DNA from: a virus
Reading direction: 5' to 3' (one strand)
Virus record (IMG/VR): IMGVR_UViG_3300045999_008214
Coordinates: 1 to 24,484 of that record
Length of the DNA stretch: 24,484 nt
The notes under the pieces are model-generated. The model searched no databases, was not told the origin of the DNA, and was given only the letters and a program-made list of their open reading frames with translations. The translations under genes were made by a program, and so were the position numbers. Below, piece by piece: positions 8,226-14,249 of this stretch (position 1 is its first letter; the number at the start of each line of letters is the position of its first letter).

Positions 8226-8680
8226 AAGTCTCCCACCAAGGTCTCGACCTCATCAAGCACTTCGAGAGTCTGTTCCTCCATGCCTACCTCTGCCCCGCAC
8301 GGGTGTGGACGATTGGCTATGGTCACACCGGGTTGTCTCACAAGGACGGCACAGTGAAGCAGGGTCGTGAGGTCACTGAGCAAGAGGCGCTGAAGTTGCT
8401 GGCGCACGACATGGGCAAGTTCGAGAAGCGGGTGAATGATCTGGTCACAGTGTCACTCACTCAGAACGAGTTCGATGCCCTGGTCTCATTCGACTTCAAC
8501 ACGGGAGCACTCCACAAATCCACCCTCCTCAAGAAGATCAACCAGGGTGACAAACCTGGGGCGGAACGTGAGTTCGCGAAGTGGAACCGGGGTGGTGGTC
8601 GAGTCCTGGCCGGGTTAGTCCGCAGACGGAAAGCAGAGCGCTTCTTGTTTGGGACTGGGCAACTCTCGTTTTTTGCGTAG
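8222..8680 (+). CDS. endolysin, phage lysozyme of the GH24 (T4/P21-type) family
   Basis: The product is 152 residues from ATG 8222, the normal length for this family. It cleaves the glycan backbone of peptidoglycan (N-acetylmuramoyl to N-acetylglucosamine). The catalytic signature is complete: Glu15 in KHFES, eight residues, Cys24 in LCPARVWT, five residues, Thr30, then IGYGHT. The Cys in the usual Asp position is typical of the P21/P1-like branch. Other family features are QNEFDALVSFDFNTG and a basic C-terminus. There is no signal-anchor segment, so export should depend on the holin-like protein upstream. The frame is open back to 7970, but that part overlaps the holin-like and small membrane genes and is not needed. 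Confidence 0.93.
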   Translation: MKVSHQGLDLIKHFESLFLHAYLCPARVWTIGYGHTGLSHKDGTVKQGREVTEQEALKLLAHDMGKFEKRVNDLVTVSLTQNEFDALVSFDFNTGALHKSTLLKKINQGDKPGAEREFAKWNRGGGRVLAGLVRRRKAERFLFGTGQLSFFA

Positions 8681-8848
8681 TCTCGCTCGCCGGGAGGACT
8701 GAGCATTGCTCTCCTTCCCCTCCTCTGACTCCAGCCAACCCCTCTTCCTCTCAGCCTCTGCCTTTCGGAAGTCAGCGCTGGAGTGGTATCTCCTCCGGTA
8801 GCTGAGTGCCTTGCACGCTCGCTGCTTGTCTGGGTCAGAGTAGGGCAT
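8615..8848 (-). CDS. small basic protein downstream of the integrase
   Basis: The product is 77 residues on the minus strand. Its ATG lies 14 bases inside the 3' end of the integrase gene, so it is probably co-transcribed and coupled to it. It is rich in Arg/Lys, with the start MPYSDPDKQRACKALSYRRRY resembling small basic phage proteins of unknown role, and a helical charged middle. Its last about 66 bases overlap the 3' end of the lysozyme gene on the other strand. A role in DNA binding or recombination is only suggested by charge and position. I see nothing else in 8681-8834. Confidence 0.55.
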   Translation of the reverse strand: MPYSDPDKQRACKALSYRRRYHSSADFRKAEAERKRGWLESEEGKESNAQSSRRARLRKKRELPSPKQEALCFPSAD

Positions 8849-9977
8849 CCGGTGTGAGGTAGTGATTCACCGTCGTTGCCGTGGTCGTGTGACCCAAAGC
8901 AGCGGAGGCAGCACGCACCGCTGCCAGACGAGCAGCAACGGCATCCTGCGTCAGTCGTGCGAGGTGGTCGGCATACAGACCCCGCAGTCGGTGCAGAGGT
9001 TTCTTCGCTGCCGGGGAGAATGGTCTCACCAACTTGGGCAGTGCTCGCTCAAACCACTCGCTTCGGTTTGCCGTCGAGGGTTGGACGACAGGCATGTCAT
9101 TCGACATCGATCGCAGCGCATCGGCAAGGGCAGGGTGCAGGATCAGCGCCGAGTACCTCTTCCCGGTCTTCGTGAAGAACTGCTCCTCGGGTCGATCCCT
9201 CAACTCGATGTAGTCACCACCGTCCCGGGTCACCATCCAGTCTGCACGGCATGCGGAGATCTCAGCAGAGCGCAGTCCTGCAAACCGTGCGAGACCAATT
9301 GCCAGCCACTCCGGTGACCCGGGTGGCAGCGACTCCCACCATGCCAGCAGTGCAGCGTCATCAGCGTCGGAGGGTGGTGCTGAAACCGTGGGCAACCATT
9401 GGATGCTGTTGATGTCCTTGGGCACGATGATGCCCTTGTCGAGGTATGCTGGACGCAGGGAGGGGATCGTGATCGATGCCGCTGCTCTGACCGCTGCGTT
9501 GATCGCTGCGTTCCCTGGCTGGCGACGGGAGAGGTCGAGTGTGCCACCCTGCTTCTTGCTCATGTAGTCCCTCCAGAGCGCGGGAGAGAGGTCCGACAGT
9601 CTCACCACCTTCAACTCCTTGCCCCACGCTTCACGCACGATGCTGCGGAGTCGCTGGACGTTGTCCACTGCGGTGCGCTCACCCGCTCGCTTCGGCATGT
9701 CGAGGTAGCACTTCGCGAGATCCTCCAGCGTTTCCACTGAGCGCTTCATCTGCTTCACACCCTGGTCAAGGTACTCCCGCGCCAGCCGCTTTGCTGATGT
9801 GAGGTCGGCAGTGTCGAGTGAGCGATCCACCCGGCAGTGCTGGGACCGGGAGCGCAACCTCCACACTCCGTTGTTCATCACCAGCGGGATCTTCCTGCCC
9901 TGGTGCAGCACCCAGAGGTTCTTTTTCGGCGCTGCATTTAGGTCACTGTGGGTCAAATTTAGGTCAGTCTTTTTCAT
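8835..9977 (-). CDS. int: tyrosine recombinase, phage integrase
   Basis: The product is 380 residues from ATG 9977 (a TTG at 10001 would add eight). It catalyses recombination between attP and the host attB. The catalytic set is visible: Arg236 in FAGLRSAE, a Lys near 270-273 in FTKTGKRY, His329 and Arg332 in LHRLRG, His363 in LGHTT and nucleophile Tyr373 in NHYL. An N-terminal arm-binding-type region (1-75) and a core-binding region (about 80-180) precede the catalytic domain (about 200-380). Coding starts about 70 bases from a tRNA-Leu fragment, the normal arrangement for an integrase beside its attP. Codons 5-14 (DLNLTHSDLN) coincide with DNA repeats that look like arm sites. Confidence 0.95.
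   Translation of the reverse strand: MKKTDLNLTHSDLNAAPKKNLWVLHQGRKIPLVMNNGVWRLRSRSQHCRVDRSLDTADLTSAKRLAREYLDQGVKQMKRSVETLEDLAKCYLDMPKRAGERTAVDNVQRLRSIVREAWGKELKVVRLSDLSPALWRDYMSKKQGGTLDLSRRQPGNAAINAAVRAAASITIPSLRPAYLDKGIIVPKDINSIQWLPTVSAPPSDADDAALLAWWESLPPGSPEWLAIGLARFAGLRSAEISACRADWMVTRDGGDYIELRDRPEEQFFTKTGKRYSALILHPALADALRSMSNDMPVVQPSTANRSEWFERALPKLVRPFSPAAKKPLHRLRGLYADHLARLTQDAVAARLAAVRAASAALGHTTTATTVNHYLTPDALL
9936..9966. repeat. left attP arm-type repeats (AGGTCA sites) inside int
   Basis: ATTTAGGTCA occurs at 9936-9945 and 9957-9966, with a third GGTCA at 9951-9955 between them. The GGTCA cores start at 9941, 9951 and 9962, about one DNA turn apart, so all face the same side. The same decamer recurs at 10143-10152 on the other side of the tRNA fragment, in the same direction. 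This resembles arm-type integrase sites flanking an attP core. The repeats lie within the integrase N-terminal codons. Confidence 0.6.
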
Positions 9978-9990
9978 CTCGGATGAATAG

Positions 9991-10023
9991 CTCACGATCA
10001 ACTCACGATCAACTCAGGATCCA
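9991..10023. repeat. three tandem 11-bp repeats upstream of int
   Basis: CTCACGATCAA is repeated exactly at 9991-10001 and 10002-10012, with a third diverged copy (CTCAGGATCCA) at 10013-10023. The repeats lie between the integrase ATG and the tRNA fragment. The unit of 11 bp is close to one helical turn, suggesting cooperative protein binding (excisionase, integrase or a repressor of int). Confidence 0.6.
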
Positions 10024-10049
10024 CTGAGGCATGTAGAATAAGGGAAAGC

Positions 10050-10112
10050 GGTGCCGATGACGGGACTCGAACCCGTAACCCGATCACTCGGGGGCAGATT
10101 TTAAGTCCGTCG
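10050..10112 (-). other. attP core: 3' portion of a tRNA-Leu (anticodon TAA)
   Basis: Read on the minus strand, this stretch matches a tRNA from the anticodon arm to the acceptor end: ACTTAAAATC anticodon loop (TAA, leucine), a long variable arm with CCCGA-GTGA-TCGGG pairing as in leucine tRNAs, a T arm ACGGG-TTCGAGT-CCCGT, and an acceptor 3' strand CATCGGC followed by ACC. No D arm or 5' acceptor strand lies upstream, so it is not a functional tRNA. Phages carry such 3' parts so that the host tRNA is rebuilt on integration. The core is flanked by the repeats described here, and an inverted repeat CCTTAT-GGA-ATAAGG lies beside it at 10118-10132. Confidence 0.85.
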
Positions 10113-10142
10113 AGAACCCTTATGGAATAAGGATCCCAGAGG

Positions 10143-10163
10143 ATTTAGGTCACATCTAGGTCA
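10143..10163. repeat. right attP arm-type repeats (AGGTCA sites)
   Basis: ATTTAGGTCA at 10143-10152 and CTAGGTCA at 10156-10163 place GGTCA cores 11 bp apart, in the same orientation as the left set at 9936-9966. They overlap the final codons of the minus-strand gene that ends at 10145. Together the two sets bracket the tRNA-Leu core. Confidence 0.55.
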
Positions 10164-10354
10164 GAAGGAATGGACTCATCGTTGTCCACGATGGACTCGG
10201 CAATGACGTTGATTCCATCCTTGGCAAGGGAGTGCAGGAAGTCAGACAGACTGGCAAATCCAAGGCGACCCAACTCAGCCAGGATCTCGACCCTCTCGGC
10301 ATCAGTCACCCACGCAGAGATCTTGCGCTTATCGGGGTGACGGGCAGAGGGCAT
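10145..10354 (-). CDS. small ribbon-helix-helix-like DNA-binding protein
   Basis: The product is 69 residues. KRKISAWVTDAERVEILAEL reads as a beta strand plus first helix, and GFASLSDFLHSLAKDGI as the second helix of a ribbon-helix-helix or MobC-like fold; the C-terminus is acidic. Such proteins bind short palindromes as dimers or tetramers. The gene points toward int and is divergent from the early operon, which is the usual place for a lysogeny regulator or an integration cofactor. The leader is CCTAACCCCCCTCCCCC, without Shine-Dalgarno. The fold call rests on pattern only. Confidence 0.6.
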   Translation of the reverse strand: MPSARHPDKRKISAWVTDAERVEILAELGRLGFASLSDFLHSLAKDGINVIAESIVDNDESIPSDLDVT

Positions 10355-10498
10355 GGGGGAGGGGGGTTAGGTTGACACAAACAAAGGGTCCACCCCCCCC
10401 CTTAGAGTTCAAGTGAAATTTTCTGTTTTAATTTGAACATTCCTGTTGCGGTGGGGGACCACCTCTCCAAGGTGGGGGACCACCAAGGAAATCCTAAA
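10355..10498. promoter_or_regulatory. divergent control region between int-side and early genes
   Basis: This 144-bp gap separates genes reading in opposite directions. From left to right it has G/C homopolymer tracts (nine C at 10393-10401), an AT-rich stretch at 10407-10440 unlike the rest of the window, an inverted repeat GTTCAA (10407-10412) and TTGAAC (10433-10438), a possible -10 box TTTAAT at 10427-10432, and two identical palindromes at 10450-10484. No convincing -35 box was seen. This is the most likely site for the early promoter and its repression. Confidence 0.6.
10450..10484. promoter_or_regulatory. paired palindromic operator-like sites
   Basis: GGTGGGGGACCACC occurs twice, at 10450-10463 and 10471-10484. 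Each has perfect 5-bp arms (GGTGG and CCACC) around GGGA. The copies are 21 bp apart, two helical turns, so a protein bound to both would lie on one face. They end 14 bases before the start of a ribbon-helix-helix-like gene, placing them in its leader: a likely autoregulation site. Confidence 0.6.
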
Positions 10499-10654
10499 AT
10501 GAAGCAAATAATTATTACAACCGATACTCCTACCCACGACTGGCTCAAACGACTCGCACAGGCTGAGCGCAGGACCATCGGGCAGCAAGCCTTGCACCTA
10601 CTCCTGGGGCGGAAGCAAGCTGAAGTCGCACCCAAAAAGAAGGAGGCGAAGTGA
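10499..10654 (+). CDS. ribbon-helix-helix-like (Arc-type) small regulator
   Basis: The product is 51 residues from ATG 10499. KQIIITTDTPTHDWLKRLAQAERRTIGQQALHLLLGR has the strand, helix, turn, helix pattern of the Arc/MetJ group, followed by a Lys-rich tail. The frame is open back to a TTG at 10433, but that would translate the paired palindromes, so 10499 is preferred. It is the first gene of the early operon and faces another ribbon-helix-helix-like gene across the control region; together they may form the lysogeny switch or an early off-switch. It ends with AAGGAGG, serving the next gene. Confidence 0.65.
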   Translation: MKQIIITTDTPTHDWLKRLAQAERRTIGQQALHLLLGRKQAEVAPKKKEAK

Positions 10655-10878
10655 GCGACGAGATCTTCTACATCCCGGTCTCGGCGTTAGCGCTGCACGT
10701 TGGTCTCTCTGTGGGTCAGGTCTACAAGGATGCCCGGGCTGGACTGCTCACCCTCACTCGCAAGGCAGGGATCCGAGGTTCCATCGTCAGCGGAGACCGG
10801 GCGAATCGCTACATCCGCACGAAGTTTGCGGGTCGAGTCAGCACCCTGACCTTCACCACACTGGAGGCAGCACAGTGA
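10651..10878 (+). CDS. helix-turn-helix protein, excisionase-like
   Basis: The product is 75 residues from GTG 10651, in a GTGA overlap with the previous gene and after AAGGAGGCG. YIPVSALALHVGLSVGQVYKDARAGLL resembles the winged helix-turn-helix of MerR/excisionase-type small proteins, in which a name-like site-recognition helix is followed by a basic wing (TRKAGIRGSIVSGDRANRYI). Such proteins direct excision of the prophage or act as early regulators. Location near attP supports this, but a plain transcription regulator is equally possible. Confidence 0.6.
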   Translation: MSDEIFYIPVSALALHVGLSVGQVYKDARAGLLTLTRKAGIRGSIVSGDRANRYIRTKFAGRVSTLTFTTLEAAQ

Positions 10879-11027
10879 GTTTCCTTGCCACACTCCGCAC
10901 CGGGGAGACATGCCGGGTCAGCGCCAAGACCCTCCGCACCGCAGAGAAGCGTGCCGTCGCAGTCTTCGCCCTCCAACTGAGAGGCGACCCGTCCCAGATC
11001 ACCATCTGGAAGATCCGTCAGGTCTAA
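10875..11027 (+). CDS. 50-residue basic protein in the early operon
   Basis: The frame starts at GTG 10875 in a GTGA overlap with the previous stop and ends at TAA 11025-11027. The product has the sequence pattern GETCRVSAKTLRTAEKRAVAVFALQLRG followed by a strand QITIWKIRQV. Net charge is positive. No family recognised. The overlap and the lack of any other frame here are the support. Confidence 0.5.
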   Translation: MSFLATLRTGETCRVSAKTLRTAEKRAVAVFALQLRGDPSQITIWKIRQV

Positions 11028-11079
11028 ACCAATTCCCCTCACTTGGGTCAAGGTGATCAGAGACAACCAAAACAAAAAC

Positions 11080-12159
11080 ATGAACACAGAACTGTTAGCA
11101 CCCACCCCCCAGTCATCAGCGCTTACGACCATCGAGTCGTCTCGCGCAGTTCAGGAGGTGCAAGCCTCACTGATCATTGCCAAACGATTCCCCCGGGATG
11201 AGAAGGCAGCGATTGACCGGATCCTCAACGCATGCACCCGGCCAAGCTTGGCTGAGTCAGCGCTCTATCAATACAGTCGTGGAGGCACCGACATCACCGG
11301 ACCCTCGATAAGGTTAGCAGAGGCATTGGCGCAGACCTGGGGCAACCTCCAGTTTGGCATCCGTGAGTTGGAGCAGAGCAACGGTGAGTCCACCGTGGAA
11401 GCATTCTGCTGGGACGTTGAGACCAACACCCGGCAGACCAAAGTGTTTCAAGTGAAGCACGAACGGCACACCCGCAACGGTGTGAAGGAACTCACCGACC
11501 CTCGGGATGTCTATGAGTTGGTCGCGAACCAAGGTGCTCGTCGCCTTCGGTCCTGCATCCTCGGCATCATCCCTGGTGATGTCGTTGAGATGGCAGCGGC
11601 TCAGTGTGAGGAGACTCTCACTGCCAAGGCAGACACCTCGCCAGAGGCACAGGCACGCATCGTCGCGACCTTCGCTGGTTACGGTGTGAGCAAGTTGCAA
11701 CTGGAGGCGCTGATTCAGCGTCGGTTGGATGCAATCACCCCGGCAGCGGTGGTGCGGTTGCGGAAGATCGCGCAGTCCCTCAAGGACGGCATCGGCAAGG
11801 TCGAGGACTGGTTCCAGCTTGAGGTCAAGACGGCAACGGTGCCCGTGGAAAAACCGAAGCGTGCCCCGGCAGCGCCGAAGGTGGTTCCAGTCAGCACGGC
11901 ACCTGTTGCTGCTGCGGACGACCAGATCCCCGGCATCGCTCCAACTCAAGGCACTGAGCAGTCCCTGACCGAGCACATCAATGCGATGCTTGCCCGGGAT
12001 GGTGTGACCTGGGAACAGGTTGCCCAGGAAGCATCGGACGGTGGGTTGAATCTCGATCCGACCCTGCCAGTCGAAGGCACCCCTACCGCTGACCTCCAAG
12101 AGGTGCTCGCAGTTTGGGACGCAATCGTCGGCACGATCAAAGAAGGGGGTGCAGCATGA
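11080..12159 (+). CDS. conserved phage protein linked to recombination (possible ssDNA-annealing factor)
   Basis: The product is 359 residues from ATG 11080, preceded by an A-rich leader; GTG 11053 would add nine. I recall this conserved block in phage genomes next to exonucleases and SSB-like genes: RAVQEVQASLIIAKRFPRDE, YQYSRGGTDITGPSIRLAEALAQTWGNLQFGIREL, VELVANQGARRLRSCILGIIPGDVVE-type segments. It is followed by an Ala/Pro/Val linker (about 240-290) and a small helical C-terminal domain. It has no Walker or nuclease motif. Genomic company (nuclease, SSB-like, RusA) suggests it is the pairing partner of the exonuclease, as RecT, Redbeta or Erf are elsewhere, but I cannot show homology. 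Confidence 0.75.
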   Translation: MNTELLAPTPQSSALTTIESSRAVQEVQASLIIAKRFPRDEKAAIDRILNACTRPSLAESALYQYSRGGTDITGPSIRLAEALAQTWGNLQFGIRELEQSNGESTVEAFCWDVETNTRQTKVFQVKHERHTRNGVKELTDPRDVYELVANQGARRLRSCILGIIPGDVVEMAAAQCEETLTAKADTSPEAQARIVATFAGYGVSKLQLEALIQRRLDAITPAAVVRLRKIAQSLKDGIGKVEDWFQLEVKTATVPVEKPKRAPAAPKVVPVSTAPVAAADDQIPGIAPTQGTEQSLTEHINAMLARDGVTWEQVAQEASDGGLNLDPTLPVEGTPTADLQEVLAVWDAIVGTIKEGGAA

Positions 12160-12449
12160 ATCGCGCTCAATTCGATGAAGTGACTGAGGCATCCCGGGAG
12201 GACATCCCTGAGATCCTCGATGAACTCTACCCATCTCTCGAACGGGCAGCAATCGAGGCAATGACGGAGGACGGCACCGGGAAGGTGAGCATCTCGCTCA
12301 GCCTCAAGATCGACTACTCGAAGTCCCCACCCTCCTTCGCCTTCGACGGTGCGGTGGCGATGAAGACGAAGATCTCTGGACCCACTCGGACGGCAGATGA
12401 CACCCCGCCCCTCCCCGGGCTGGAGAAGGCGAAGGCGCTGAAGAAGTAA
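12156..12449 (+). CDS. hypothetical protein between recombination genes
   Basis: The product is 97 residues from the ATGA overlap at 12156, with AAGGGGGT upstream. The N-terminal half is acidic and helical (EVTEASREDIPEILDELYPSLERAAIEA), and the second half has strands (GKVSISLSLKIDYS, FAFDGAVAMKTKISG). The end is Pro/Lys-rich. I do not recognise it. A strong hairpin follows, so it may be the last gene of a transcript segment. Confidence 0.6.
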   Translation: MNRAQFDEVTEASREDIPEILDELYPSLERAAIEAMTEDGTGKVSISLSLKIDYSKSPPSFAFDGAVAMKTKISGPTRTADDTPPLPGLEKAKALKK

Positions 12450-12455
12450 CAACCC

Positions 12456-12480
12456 GGCGCAGGGGCAACTCCCCTGCGCC
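12456..12480. terminator. perfect 10-bp hairpin, possible terminator or attenuator
   Basis: GGCGCAGGGG (12456-12465) and CCCCTGCGCC (12471-12480) pair perfectly around a five-base loop, CAACT. It lies between the stop at 12449 and the start at 12497. Only a weak T-rich stretch (CCCTTTCTTA) follows, so it is not a classic intrinsic terminator. It could stabilise the upstream mRNA end or lower transcription into the nuclease gene. Confidence 0.5.
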
Positions 12481-12496
12481 AACCCCTTTCTTACCC

Positions 12497-13729
12497 ATGA
12501 TCAATACCGAAACCACAGAGACAGATCCCCGGCACGGTGTGCCATCAGCAAGCGGTGCAACCCGCTCAAGCAACTGCGTTCCCTCGTTCAGAGTGGGGCA
12601 GCGTTATGCCAACCTCTCCACCTCAGACTCCGAGTCAGGCACCCGGGTCCACACTGCGTTGGAGACCCACACCATCGACGGTCTTAGTCCCTCCGAAGCG
12701 GACACCTATGACCGCATTTTCGAAGCACACAATGAGGTGCTCAACAACTGGGGTCATGACGAGGAGATGGTCGCATTCCGTGAGAAGCGTCTCGGTCTGA
12801 CAAACCTCGGACGGGTGCTTGAAGTGGTCCCTGGCAGCAAGGCGAAGTTCGTCTTTACAGGCATGGCAGACTACATCGCAGTCGCTGGTGAGCATGCCAT
12901 CGTCATCGATTACAAGACGTTAAATGGTGACCATCCCCCGGCAGATCGCAACGATCAACTGAGGGGTCTCGCAGTGCTCGTCTCGATGCGCTGGGAGGAT
13001 GTCAAGACGGTGAGGGTGGTGGTGATCCAACCCACGAAGGGCAAGCCCACCGTTGCCGACTACGACATCGATGCGCTGAAGGCGGCGAAGGTCTGGCTCA
13101 ACACTTGGGTGAAGGCATCCCTCGAAGGCGAGGACAAGCCAGCCACCCCCGGCGACTGGTGCCACTTTTGCCCTGCAAAGTTGGACTGCTCTGCCTACAA
13201 GGCACAACTGACGACCCTGGTGGACAACACCGTGATCGGTCTTCCTGTTGAAGTTGAGGCGCAGAAGTCAGCGGTCAAGGCACGGGTCGCTCAACTCAGC
13301 AACTCCGAGTTGATGCACCTCAAGGAGGTCTACGTCGAGAAGATGAAGTGGTTGATCAAGGATGTTGAGGCATGCATCCATGCCCGGGCCGGGAGCGACT
13401 TCGAGTTCCAGCGTGACTACTATTCGCTGGTCGAGGGCAAGGCACGGGAGTCGATCACTGATCCTGCCCTGGTCTGGGAGCGGGTGTCCAGCAGGGGTGT
13501 CACCTCCGATGTTTTCCTGGCCGGGATGAAGGTCACGAAGAAGCACCTCAGTGGGTGTCTGCGTGCGGCAACCGGGACCAAAGGCAAGGGTCTCGACATC
13601 GAGATTGCAGCAGCGCTCAAGGGTGCCACCACCCTCGGCAAGGTGCCGATGAAGCTGAAGGCAGCACCGGGCTACACACCAGCGCTGACGGACTCCAGCG
13701 ACTCCGAAGATGAAGGAGGTGAAGCATGA
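12497..13729 (+). CDS. Fe-S PD-(D/E)XK exonuclease, Cas4/RecB-like
   Basis: The product is 410 residues. Nuclease residues are in order: His52 (SGTRVH), Glu96, Asp125 (GMADY), Asp138-Tyr139-Lys140 (VIDYKT) and Gln154. Three clustered cysteines at 222, 225 and 231 (WCHFCPAKLDC), with Cys27 (SSNC) near the N-terminus, match the four ligands of the 4Fe-4S nucleases related to Cas4 and AddB. Family members degrade DNA ends to single strands. In this operon the likely job is end resection for recombination; it replaces a lambda-type exonuclease. The last 150 residues are less conserved. It begins after a hairpin and a C-rich leader (CTTACCC) without Shine-Dalgarno. Confidence 0.85.
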   Translation: MINTETTETDPRHGVPSASGATRSSNCVPSFRVGQRYANLSTSDSESGTRVHTALETHTIDGLSPSEADTYDRIFEAHNEVLNNWGHDEEMVAFREKRLGLTNLGRVLEVVPGSKAKFVFTGMADYIAVAGEHAIVIDYKTLNGDHPPADRNDQLRGLAVLVSMRWEDVKTVRVVVIQPTKGKPTVADYDIDALKAAKVWLNTWVKASLEGEDKPATPGDWCHFCPAKLDCSAYKAQLTTLVDNTVIGLPVEVEAQKSAVKARVAQLSNSELMHLKEVYVEKMKWLIKDVEACIHARAGSDFEFQRDYYSLVEGKARESITDPALVWERVSSRGVTSDVFLAGMKVTKKHLSGCLRAATGTKGKGLDIEIAAALKGATTLGKVPMKLKAAPGYTPALTDSSDSEDEGGEA

Positions 13730-14043
13730 GCATCGAGGGAAGCTTCGGAGAACTGTTCGACATCTGTCGGAACAAGCACGGTGGCAATGAGATGTCTGAG
13801 CTTGCCAATGCGGAGTTCTACAAGGGGAGGGGTGCCCTGAGACAGAGGGTGCTCACACACTTGAAGCAAGTGACAGACGCTACCAGCGACGAGGTCGTCA
13901 TCGCGACAGGCATTGTCCTCCAGTCGGTCAGCGGTCTCATGACGGAATTGAAGCGGGACCAACTCGTCGTCCCTGGTGGAAAGCGTCCGACGAGGACCGG
14001 GAGCATGGCACAGGCATGGAAGCTGAAGGGGGTGCGACTATGA
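13726..14043 (+). CDS. small winged-helix DNA-binding protein
   Basis: The product is 105 residues, starting in an ATGA overlap with a perfect AAGGAGGTG site. RQRVLTHLKQVTDATSDEVVIATGIVLQSVSGLMTELKRDQLVVPGGKRPTRTG has helix, recognition helix and basic wing, as in winged-helix proteins. The first 40 residues (FGELFDICRNKHGG) are a separate helical piece. It lies among recombination genes, so it may load or regulate them. Family not identified. Confidence 0.6.
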   Translation: MSIEGSFGELFDICRNKHGGNEMSELANAEFYKGRGALRQRVLTHLKQVTDATSDEVVIATGIVLQSVSGLMTELKRDQLVVPGGKRPTRTGSMAQAWKLKGVRL

Positions 14044-14249
14044 GCAGGGAAGGCAAGAGGGATGGCATCCACCAAAAGCTCAGCGATGCCGAGAAGCGCA
14101 AGATCGTGATGCGTGCGAAGGGCATGGCAGAGGCTGGTTACGGCACCCGCATCATACAAAAGCGACTGCACTGTGGCACCCGATCCATCGATGTCTGGGC
14201 AAAGGATCTCGGCATCGAGATGCCACCAAAGAGGAGGAGGGGATTGTGA
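14040..14249 (+). CDS. small homeodomain-like helix-turn-helix protein
   Basis: The product is 69 residues from ATG 14040 in an overlap with the previous stop. KLSDAEKRKIVMRAKGMAEAGYGTRIIQKRLHCGTRSIDVWAKDLGI is the helical pattern of transposase-type or Trp-repressor-like helix-turn-helix domains, with a basic tail PPKRRRG. No catalytic domain follows, so it is a stand-alone DNA-binding protein of unknown target. It ends with GAGGAGGGG, the site for the next GTG start. Confidence 0.6.
   Translation: MSREGKRDGIHQKLSDAEKRKIVMRAKGMAEAGYGTRIIQKRLHCGTRSIDVWAKDLGIEMPPKRRRGL

Noticed and set aside
10050-10140. A complete, functional tRNA gene
   Set aside because: The 5' acceptor strand and D arm are missing; only the 3' part is present, which fits an attachment site.
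10433-10498. Upstream TTG start for the ribbon-helix-helix-like gene
   Set aside because: It would translate the two palindromes; ATG 10499 begins exactly at the expected beta strand.
11314-12261. Minus-strand open frame of 315 codons
   Set aside because: It is antisense to the conserved recombination-associated gene and has the composition of a shadow frame (Arg, Cys, His-rich, no motif).
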